A stretch of DNA of 14,591 nucleotides from an uncultured Clostridia bacterium (GTDB lineage: Bacteria > Bacillota > Clostridia > TANB77 > CAG-508), in contig CAKPJR010000017.1 of the NCBI GenBank assembly GCA_934162925.1, positions 1 to 14,591 of the forward strand, in the 5' to 3' direction. The notes beneath the pieces are model-generated. The model worked only from the letters and a program-made list of their open reading frames with translations, did not search any database and was not told the origin of the DNA. The translations under genes and the position numbers were made by a program. Shown here piece by piece: positions 6,158-12,806 of the stretch (position 1 is its first letter; each line of letters begins with the position of its first letter).

Positions 6158-7468
6158 TTATATAAGCTCTCCTATTAAGTCATAGTCTTTTACATCTTTA
6201 ATTCTACATTTTGCAAATTTTCCTATCATATTATCTTTTGAATTTTCTATTATTACAACTCCATCCGTATCTGGTATATCCATATAGCTTCTTGCTATAT
6301 AGAATTTTTGGTCAAAGGTTTTATTCTCGATCAATACTTGGTACTCTTTTCCTATGAATTTTCTTAGTTTTTTAGCTGATATCTCTTTTGCAATTTTCAT
6401 AATTTGATTATATCTTTTATTTTTTGTACTATGATGTATTTGTTCTTTTAATCTAGCCGCTGGCGTTCCTTCCTCTTTTGAATATTTAAATACTCCTAAT
6501 TTATCAAAATAGCCTTTTTCTACAAAATTGTACAGCTTTTCAAAATCTTCTTCTGTTTCCCCTGGAAATCCAACAATAAGAGAAGTTCTTAGTATTACAT
6601 CTGGTATACTCTCTTTAATCTTTTTTATTAATGTTTCTATCTTTGCACCTGTCGTTTTTCTATTCATTCTTTTTAAAACACTATCTGATATATGTTGAAT
6701 TGGTATATCAAAATAGTTGCATATTTTATCATTGTTTTTAACTGTTTCTATTAACTTATCTGTTATTGCTTCTGGATATGCATATAAAAATCTAACCCAC
6801 TTTATTCCTTTTATCTTGCATACTTTATTTAATAATTCACTTAGTTTATATTCTCCATATAAATCTTCTCCATATCTTGTTGTATCTTGGGCAATTAGTA
6901 TCAGTTCTTCTATTCCCTTTTTACTTAACTCTTGTGCCTCTTCTACAATGTCTTCCATTGGTCTGCTAACATATTTTCCACGTATATATGGTATAGCACA
7001 ATATGTACAATTATTATTACATCCTTCTGCTATTTTTAAGTATGCTGTCTTATTTCCAGTACTTACTACTCTTTCCATATAGCTTAGTTGCTTGCAAGTG
7101 CTTGAATTTGGATTTTGGTCTAATAAGTTTAATATTTTATCCCAAAACATATTATATTCATCTATTGTGATAAATAGATCAACTTCTGGTATAGCTTTTT
7201 TTAATTCTTCCTTATATCTTTGAACTAGGCATCCCATAACAACTAGATATTTACAAATACCACTTTCTTTGTATGTTGCCATTTCTAATATTGTATCTAT
7301 AGCTTCTTGCTTTGCTGATTCAATAAATCCACATGTATTAACTACAATAATTTCTGCTTTTTCTACATCATTCACTATCTCAAATTTATTATTTTTAAAC
7401 AATCCTATAGCCATTTCCGTATCTATCAGATTTTTAGAACATCCTAATGATATAAATCCTACTTTCAT
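6158..7468 (-). CDS. rimO: RimO, ribosomal protein S12 methylthiotransferase
   Basis: This 436-residue radical-SAM enzyme adds a methylthio group to a conserved aspartate of ribosomal protein S12. The N-terminal MTTase domain has the three cluster cysteines C10 (ISLGCSKN), C46 (NTCGF) and C80 (MGC). The radical-SAM cluster motif CNNNCTYC is at 150-157, followed by AIPYIRGKYVSR, which is typical of RimO rather than MiaB. The C-terminal part (about 370-436) is a TRAM domain. The start has GAGGAG 7 bases upstream. It follows the RNase E/G gene by 14 bases in the same operon. All key residues are present. Confidence 0.93.
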   Translation of the reverse strand: MKVGFISLGCSKNLIDTEMAIGLFKNNKFEIVNDVEKAEIIVVNTCGFIESAKQEAIDTILEMATYKESGICKYLVVMGCLVQRYKEELKKAIPEVDLFITIDEYNMFWDKILNLLDQNPNSSTCKQLSYMERVVSTGNKTAYLKIAEGCNNNCTYCAIPYIRGKYVSRPMEDIVEEAQELSKKGIEELILIAQDTTRYGEDLYGEYKLSELLNKVCKIKGIKWVRFLYAYPEAITDKLIETVKNNDKICNYFDIPIQHISDSVLKRMNRKTTGAKIETLIKKIKESIPDVILRTSLIVGFPGETEEDFEKLYNFVEKGYFDKLGVFKYSKEEGTPAARLKEQIHHSTKNKRYNQIMKIAKEISAKKLRKFIGKEYQVLIENKTFDQKFYIARSYMDIPDTDGVVIIENSKDNMIGKFAKCRIKDVKDYDLIGELI

Positions 7469-7482
7469 TTCTTACTCCTCTA

Positions 7483-8682
7483 TTAATAGTCATCATTATT
7501 ACACATATTTTTTCTTGTCATTTCTAGTAAATTTAATTTTGTAAATCCTAGTATTTGTGATTTAGTTCTATCACTTTTTAATTTATTTTCTAGCATAGTT
7601 TTAATTTCATCTTTGTTTTTTTCCTCGTGCATATCTATATAATCTATAATTATTATCCCGCCTATATCTCTTAGTCTTAGCTGCTTTGCTATTTCTGTAG
7701 TTGCTTCTTTATTAACTTTAAAAACTGTTTGCTCTAAACTTTTATTACCTACGTATTTACCTGTATTTACATCAATTGCCGTTAATGCTTCTGTTCTGTC
7801 TATTGTTATAAAGCCTCCACATTTAAGCCAAATTTTTCTACTGTTTATTTTTTCTAATTGGTTTCTTAATGAATGCATTTCTAACAAATCTTCATTTTCC
7901 TTTAGTTCTAACTTTATGCAACTATCCATTCCCATGTTTCTTAATATTTCTTCTACATCTTTATAGGTTTTTTTGTCATTTACTATAACTGCATTTAAAT
8001 TCTGATCTACTACATCTATTAACGTTCGTCTAAGTAGAGCCTTATTGTCATACACTAATTTAGGACCATTTAATTTATAATTTGTATATTCCTCTTGTAT
8101 TGTTTTCCACTTCTTTAAAAGTATTTCTAAATCTTTTTTTAGTACTTCTTCACCTATTCCATTACTTGATGTCCTTATAATTGCTCCAGTATTTTTTGGC
8201 AATATTTCTTTAACAATTTTTATTAATCTTTTTCTTTCTTCTTCATCATCTATTTTTTGAGAAACAGTAACGAATTCGCTGTTTGGCATAAAAACAACAA
8301 ATCTTCCTGGTAAGTTTATATGAGTAGAAACTCTTGCTCCTTTGCTCTCTGTTCCATCTCTTTTTACTTGTACCAATATTTTCATATTTGGTTTTATAAT
8401 ATCATTTATATTGCATTTATTAATTTTTTCATCTACGCTTATTTTTGTTTCATCTTCTTTTGGCAACAAGTCTTTTAATCTTATAAATGTATTTCTTTTG
8501 TCTCCAATATCTATAAAAGCAGATTGCATTCCTTGTAATACATTTTGTACCTTACCACAATATATGTTTCCTTCTAATCTTTGATGATTCTCATGTTCTT
8601 CATGTTTTTCTATCAATATTCCATTCTCTACTAACATTATACTTTTTTTATCTGGTTCTTTATTTATTATAAGTTCTAACAT
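7483..8682 (-). CDS. rng: RNase E/G family ribonuclease, short form without zinc-link
   Basis: RNase E/G endoribonucleases process rRNA and decay mRNA. The S1 RNA-binding domain spans about 36-125 (GNIYCGKVQNVLQGMQSAFIDIG). The DNase I-like catalytic domain contains the metal-binding aspartates in ALTAIDVNTGKYVG (D304) and IIIDYID (D347), matching E. coli RNase E D303 and D346. The family signature LEMTRK is at 386-391. The protein then ends within eight residues (NMCNNDDY), before the CPxCxGxG zinc-link and the small dimerisation domain usually found after it. No remnant of that region exists, because rimO starts 14 bases later. Start: AAAGGAGA 6 bases before the ATG, overlapping the pth stop. 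Activity is likely but tetramer assembly may differ. Confidence 0.88.
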   Translation of the reverse strand: MLELIINKEPDKKSIMLVENGILIEKHEEHENHQRLEGNIYCGKVQNVLQGMQSAFIDIGDKRNTFIRLKDLLPKEDETKISVDEKINKCNINDIIKPNMKILVQVKRDGTESKGARVSTHINLPGRFVVFMPNSEFVTVSQKIDDEEERKRLIKIVKEILPKNTGAIIRTSSNGIGEEVLKKDLEILLKKWKTIQEEYTNYKLNGPKLVYDNKALLRRTLIDVVDQNLNAVIVNDKKTYKDVEEILRNMGMDSCIKLELKENEDLLEMHSLRNQLEKINSRKIWLKCGGFITIDRTEALTAIDVNTGKYVGNKSLEQTVFKVNKEATTEIAKQLRLRDIGGIIIIDYIDMHEEKNKDEIKTMLENKLKSDRTKSQILGFTKLNLLEMTRKNMCNNDDY

Positions 8683-8692
8683 ATTGTCTCCT

Positions 8693-9250
8693 TTAATTAA
8701 ATTTATTCATCGCTTTATCAATTCCATTTTCTAAAATTTCTATTACAGCTTGTGCTGCTTTTTGTGTGCTTTCTATCAATATTTCTTTTTCTCTTTTTGG
8801 AATTGGTCCTATTACATAATTTATCATATCACTTTTATTCTCTGGTGTTCCTATCCCAACACGCACTCTTGAAAATTCTTCTGTTTTTAGATTTTCAATT
8901 ACAGATTTCATTCCATTGTGAGTTCCACTGCTTCCCTTTGGTTTTAACCTTATATCTCCTATTTTTAAATCCATATCGTCATATATCACTATTATGCTTT
9001 TATTAGAAATTTTATAAAACTTCTTAAACTGTATTATGCTTTCTCCACTTAAGTTCATATATGTTTGTGGCTTTACCAAAATAACTTTTTTATTATTAAT
9101 TTCACCCATTCCATACAATGCATTAAATTTAGATTTTGTTACTTTTATATCTGTAATTTTTGTTATTTCGTTAATTACATCAAATCCCATATTATGCCTT
9201 GTATTTGCATATTCATTTTCAGGGTTTCCAAGTCCTACTATTAAATACAT
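8693..9250 (-). CDS. pth: Peptidyl-tRNA hydrolase
   Basis: Pth releases tRNA from peptidyl-tRNA that has dropped off ribosomes. The 185-residue length is normal. Catalytic and substrate-binding residues are visible: N9 in GLGNPE, H19 in TRHNMGF, VKPQTYMNLSGES at 59-71, the acidic YDDMDL at 90-95, and GTHNG with N112. AGGAGAG precedes the ATG by 8 bases. It is the first gene of the operon leading to rng, rimO, the 151-aa gene and fbp, with a strong promoter about 75 bases upstream. Confidence 0.95.
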   Translation of the reverse strand: MYLIVGLGNPENEYANTRHNMGFDVINEITKITDIKVTKSKFNALYGMGEINNKKVILVKPQTYMNLSGESIIQFKKFYKISNKSIIVIYDDMDLKIGDIRLKPKGSSGTHNGMKSVIENLKTEEFSRVRVGIGTPENKSDMINYVIGPIPKREKEILIESTQKAAQAVIEILENGIDKAMNKFN

Positions 9251-9324
9251 AAAGTTCTCTCCTATTTATAGCTAGATTATAAGTCTTTTAACATTTAAGT
9301 CACGCATTAAATCCAACTATATCT

Positions 9325-9353
9325 AATATACCATATTTATCAGTTTTTGACAA
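9325..9353 (-). promoter_or_regulatory. Sigma-A promoter of the pth operon
   Basis: TTGTCA (9353-9348) and TATATT (9330-9325) are separated by exactly 17 bases on the minus strand. Each matches five of six consensus bases. It lies between the divIVA terminator and pth, giving a leader of roughly 70 bases. Confidence 0.8.
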
Positions 9354-9368
9354 TATTTGTATGTGAAT

Positions 9369-9417
9369 AAAAAAACAAAAGCCTCCCTTGTCTGAAATTA
9401 TATCCATCCAAAAGAGG
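9369..9417 (-). terminator. Intrinsic terminator after divIVA
   Basis: In the minus-strand transcript CCUCUUUUG (9417-9409) pairs with CAAGGGAGG (9390-9382), nine pairs including two G-U, around an 18-base loop. A T-rich tract CTTTTGTTTTTTTATT follows. It starts 24 bases after the divIVA stop codon. Confidence 0.75.
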
Positions 9418-9440
9418 TTTCTACCTATCCGTTTATATTT

Positions 9441-9890
9441 TTAATCTTCTTTTATGTCTTTTAATATTTCTAATTGAGATATTAGTAATGATTCCATTTT
9501 TGCCTTATATACATCAAATTGCTTTTTCAAATCATCTAATTCTTTTTGTTTACTAAATATTTGTGTATTTAGTTCATCAACAGATGTTTTAGCTTGATAT
9601 TCAGCATCTTTTATAATCTGTTCAGCTTGTTGCTTTGCAACAGCTGTAATTTCATCTGCTGTCTTTTGAGCCATAACCAACGTATTCTGTAATGTGTTTT
9701 CTATATTTTTATATTTTCCTACATTGCTGTCCAATTCTTCTCTTTGTGCTTTAAGTTCTGCGTTTTCTTTATATAATTTTCCATATTCTAATGTCAATTC
9801 ATCTAAAAAGTCATCTACTTCATTTACATTATATCCACCTAATTTTTGTTTACCAAATCTTTTATTTTCTATATCTAATGGTGTTATCAT
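9441..9890 (-). CDS. divIVA: DivIVA domain cell-division/polarity protein
   Basis: DivIVA coats negatively curved membrane at the septum and poles. I place the start at the ATG at 9890 (149 aa): AGAAGGAGG lies 6-7 bases upstream, and the product begins MITPLDIENKRFGKQKLGGY, the canonical DivIVA N-terminal lipid-binding region followed by VNEVDDFLDEL. An upstream in-frame start at 9938 would translate a perfect palindrome and gives an atypical 16-residue extension. Residues about 30-145 form a long coiled coil rich in K, E, Q and A, with no membrane segment. It follows sepF, its usual neighbour in the Firmicute ylm-type cell division cluster. Confidence 0.92.
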   Translation of the reverse strand: MITPLDIENKRFGKQKLGGYNVNEVDDFLDELTLEYGKLYKENAELKAQREELDSNVGKYKNIENTLQNTLVMAQKTADEITAVAKQQAEQIIKDAEYQAKTSVDELNTQIFSKQKELDDLKKQFDVYKAKMESLLISQLEILKDIKED

Positions 9891-9918
9891 ATTTTTTCCT
9901 CCTTCTATTAATAGAAAA

Positions 9919-9936
9919 GGGCATACATGTATGCCC
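9919..9936 (-). terminator. Perfect 18-bp palindrome between sepF and divIVA (possible attenuator)
   Basis: GGGCATACATGTATGCCC is a perfect palindrome. In the minus-strand transcript it forms a 7-bp stem with a CAUG loop followed by UUUUCUAUU, a weak intrinsic terminator. It lies 29 bases before the divIVA start and may lower divIVA expression relative to sepF or bind a dimeric protein. Confidence 0.55.
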
Positions 9937-9952
9937 AATTTATTTAAATTAA

Positions 9953-10435
9953 TTAATTATTTCTAAGCCATGAAACAGATAGTTTGCTTTTTATTTCTTC
10001 TCTTGCCAAATCACTTGCTATTTCATAATTTACTGGTGCAACTAGGAATATAGCGTTTGACACTTTTTGAATGTGTCCATCTAATGCATGAACTGCTCCA
10101 CTAATAAAGTCTACAATTCTTCTTGCAACATCTTTATTTACATACTCTAAATTTACAATTATTGATTTTTTTTCTTTTAAATAATTACAAATTTCTTCTG
10201 ATTGTTCAAAGCTTGTTGGTTGAGTAATAACCATTCTTACTTGTTGTGGTGTAGGCATGCTTACTACTTTACTCTTTCTTCCAAAAAATCCTTTTTCTTC
10301 TTGTTCTTCTTCTGGTTCTGAGTCTTTATCATAATTATATGTATATACATTATCATTGTCATTTTCTATTTCTTCTTCAGCGCCTGTATCTACTCCTAAA
10401 AAATCCCACACTTTATTCATAATTGCTCCTGCCAT
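9953..10435 (-). CDS. sepF: SepF cell division protein
   Basis: SepF links FtsZ to the membrane and organises the Z-ring in Firmicutes. The 160-residue protein has an N-terminal helix (MNKVWDFLGVD, residues 6-16) that can serve as the membrane anchor, an acidic low-complexity linker (about 18-48, rich in E, D and N), then the SepF core from about 58 (KVVSMPTPQQVRMVITQP) with the conserved VNLEYVNKDVARRIVDFISGA segment split around 93-115. AGGGGG lies 9 bases before the ATG. A separate strong promoter precedes it, and divIVA follows. Confidence 0.93.
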   Translation of the reverse strand: MAGAIMNKVWDFLGVDTGAEEEIENDNDNVYTYNYDKDSEPEEEQEEKGFFGRKSKVVSMPTPQQVRMVITQPTSFEQSEEICNYLKEKKSIIVNLEYVNKDVARRIVDFISGAVHALDGHIQKVSNAIFLVAPVNYEIASDLAREEIKSKLSVSWLRNN

Positions 10436-10482
10436 TTATATTAACCCCCTAAAAAATTTCTCCTTGGTAATTTACTATTACT

Positions 10483-10511
10483 AGTATCTTACTTTTTTAA
10501 TTAGTTGTCAA
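10483..10511 (-). promoter_or_regulatory. Sigma-A promoter of sepF-divIVA
   Basis: On the minus strand a perfect TTGACA (10511-10506) is followed after exactly 17 bases by GATACT (10488-10483, four of six consensus). It lies about 50 bases upstream of the sepF start, inside the 136-base gap after the HlyD-like gene. Confidence 0.75.
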
Positions 10512-10571
10512 TAGTTTTTATCTCCTTGTAATTAAATTTTAATGTTGCTGTAATGTTTTTGTCATATTTTA

Positions 10572-11828
10572 TCACTGTTCTATATCCTTTAAATTTGGAT
10601 TAATTATTATTTCGTCATATATAGATATTTTTCTCATATTACTAATCTCTGTATCAGTATACCCCATCTCTTTCAAGTTATCATAAGTATAGTCTCCTAC
10701 TATGCAATAGCTATCACTTTCTTTTAATATTTTTATTAATATTTTATTATAATATCCAGCTCTATTTCTAACTACATAGCTTAATCCATTATCATAAATA
10801 ATAGCAGATTTTGGTATTTTTAGTCCTTCATATTTCCACCATATTATATCAAATGATATTTTTCTGTAATCTATTAGTTTTTCTACACATTCATTTATCT
10901 TAAATACAATTAGCACAGATCCGTCGTCTTGATTATTTAAATATTCTATAGTTGCTTTTATTTCATCTTGAGTAGATAATCTCAGTGACACTTTTTTACC
11001 TACTTTTGCTTCTTTTGCCTCTTTCGAATCTGTTACTGTTGCTATATAACATTCATAATTATTTATTACTTTTCCCATTTGATTACTAGTCGTTACAATT
11101 TGACCCGTTTTTAGTTCTAGTCCATCAAGCATTTCTTTATTTAAATTATCAAATTTATCTGGCGTTAATATTTCTTCTAAATTATCTACTCTGTAAGATA
11201 TTACCCCACTTATAGGAGCTTTTATGTATTCTGAATTTTTCTTTAATTCTGATTGATATTCTTCCTTTTCTTTAATTAGCCCATTAATGTACGAACCTGC
11301 TTGGCTTAATTCTCCTGCTATTTTGGATTTTTTTGTTATATATGTGTCTATATCCTTTTTGTTTTCATTAATTTCTTGAATATTATTTTTATATTTTAAT
11401 CCTTCTATTTTGTTTTCAATTTGACTTTCTACTGCCTTAACATCTCTTGGAAATAAATCTGTTTGCCCATCCATAGCTTCTTGTATTTTATTATTTAGTT
11501 CCTTTATATTTTCATTTAGCTTTTCTTCGTTGCTACCATAGTATCTAAATATATAATCTCCTTTTGCTACTTTCTCTCCTTCTGTCTTTATTTGATATAT
11601 TCCGTTTTGATAGTTGTTACCTTTAACAATTTTTTCATCTCTTATTACATACCCAATAGAGCTTTCCTCTGATGATACAAACCCATTTTCTACTATAGAA
11701 ACATCTGTTGGAATTAATACTAAGTTTATAACTTTATACACAATATATATAATAATTAAAATTATTATCAATAGTAATAATAATTTACTTAGAAGTTTAC
11801 TTTTTGCTTTAGTTTTTTCCTTCTTCAA
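10572..11828 (-). CDS. HlyD-like membrane-anchored periplasmic-adaptor-type protein
   Basis: I favour a TTG start at 11828 (418 aa) because a perfect AGGAGG sits 6 bases upstream; an ATG at 11870 adds 14 residues but has only a distant AGGA. The protein has a lysine-rich N-terminus, one membrane helix (about 14-36, LLLLLIIILIIIYIVYK), then an extracytoplasmic part. A first barrel half includes GYVIRDEKIV and EGEKVAKGDYIFRYY, a coiled coil of about 100 residues follows (NIKELNNKIQ ... KEKEEYQSELKK), and the second half starts at YIKAPISGVISYRVD, matching the HlyD/biotinyl-lipoyl hairpin layout. No transporter gene is adjacent. Its position between miaA and sepF is, from memory, recurrent in clostridia, which suggests a cell-envelope or division role rather than dedicated export; that is inference. 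Confidence 0.75.
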   Translation of the reverse strand: MKKEKTKAKSKLLSKLLLLLIIILIIIYIVYKVINLVLIPTDVSIVENGFVSSEESSIGYVIRDEKIVKGNNYQNGIYQIKTEGEKVAKGDYIFRYYGSNEEKLNENIKELNNKIQEAMDGQTDLFPRDVKAVESQIENKIEGLKYKNNIQEINENKKDIDTYITKKSKIAGELSQAGSYINGLIKEKEEYQSELKKNSEYIKAPISGVISYRVDNLEEILTPDKFDNLNKEMLDGLELKTGQIVTTSNQMGKVINNYECYIATVTDSKEAKEAKVGKKVSLRLSTQDEIKATIEYLNNQDDGSVLIVFKINECVEKLIDYRKISFDIIWWKYEGLKIPKSAIIYDNGLSYVVRNRAGYYNKILIKILKESDSYCIVGDYTYDNLKEMGYTDTEISNMRKISIYDEIIINPNLKDIEQ

Positions 11829-11873
11829 CTTTGACCTCCTGTTTCTTAATAAATTTAAGCCTATATTCATTAC

Positions 11874-12795
11874 TTATTTTAATGTCCTAGTTATAATATC
11901 TATGCTTTTCTCTATTTCTTCTTGTCCATCTATCCAATGTGCACCTTCTGTTTTTTTAAACCATGTTATCTGTCTTTTTGCATATCTTCTAGATTCCATT
12001 TTTATTTTATCTATCATTTCCTCTTTATTTATATTTCCATTCAAGTATTCTACAACCTCTTTATATCCGAAGTCCTTGCATTGCCGTTGGGAATTTATCA
12101 TATTTTTTTATTATATTTTCTACCTCTTCTACTAGTCCTTCTTTTATCATTAAATCTACTCTTCTATTTATTCTATCATATAATACTTCTCTGTCCATAT
12201 TTAAAACAAATATTTTGTAATCATATTTTAATTCATTCTTTCTAGAATCTCTATCTTGTTCAGTTTTTGTTTTTCCTGTTTTATTAAAAATTTCTAATAC
12301 TCTAATAATTCTTTTTTTATCATTTATGCTTATTTTTTTCATTGCTTCTGGGTCAATTTTCATAGCCATATTATAGAGTTTTTCTAATCCTTCATTCTCT
12401 GCTATATTGTTTAATTTAATCCTATATTCTTCATCTATTTTTTCTTCTTTAAATTCTATTCCATATACCAATGAATTTATATAAAGCCCTGTTCCTCCAC
12501 ATATTATTGGGGCCTTTCCATTTCTTAAGATTTCTTCTATACATTTTTCTGCTTCTTTTTTATACGCTGAAACACTATATCTTTCGTCTGGCGTAACAAA
12601 ATCTATCATATAATGTTTTATTCCACCCATTTCATCAGGCATTATTTTAGCTGTTCCTATATTCATGTCTTTATATATTTGCATGGAATCTGCAGATATT
12701 ATTTCTCCATCTATTTTTTTTGCAAGTTCAACTGCTAATTTGGATTTTCCAGAAGCAGTTGGTCCTGCTATAACTACTACTTTAGGTTTACTCAT
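11874..12795 (-). CDS. miaA: tRNA dimethylallyltransferase MiaA, split by a +1 frameshift
   Basis: MiaA transfers dimethylallyl to A37 of tRNAs that read UNN codons. The start is the ATG at 12795, with AAAGGA 7 bases upstream. Motifs seen: P-loop GPTASGKS (11-18), ISADSMQIYKDMNIGTAK, ICGGTGLYI, and DRINRRVDLMIKEGLVEE. Frame 0 reads PTAMQGLRI and stops at 12061. Skipping one C at 12069 restores PTAMQGLGYKEVVEYL and a further tail with RRYAKRQITWF and HWID, ending at 11874. The restored 306-residue length is normal for MiaA. The 64 codons after the shift are free of stops and well conserved. The gene follows mutL by 11 bases, a common clostridial pair. The break is either a programmed shift, a recent lesion or a sequencing error. 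Confidence 0.92.
12067..12070 (-). other. +1 frameshift site in miaA at a CGG codon
   Basis: The minus strand reads CAA GGA CTT CGG ATA TAA in frame 0. The conserved protein Q-G-L-G-Y-K needs CAA GGA CTT (C) GGA TAT AAA, so the C at 12069 must be skipped. Frame 0 meets TAA two codons after CGG. CTT before a problem codon resembles the CUU shift sites of bacterial RF2 (CUU UGA) and yeast Ty1 (CUU AGG). Confidence 0.9.
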
Positions 12796-12806
12796 CACTT
12801 TTTCCT

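Noticed and set aside
9891..9938. N-terminal extension of divIVA from 9938
   Set aside because: It would translate the palindrome, lacks a ribosome binding site and does not match the family; the ATG at 9890 has AGAAGGAGG.
3719..12795. Calling fbp and miaA simple pseudogenes
   Set aside because: The sequence after each break is stop-free, family-typical and of normal length, and both breaks share the same CGG-A signature. Recent mutation or sequencing error is still possible, but decayed pseudogene is a poor fit.
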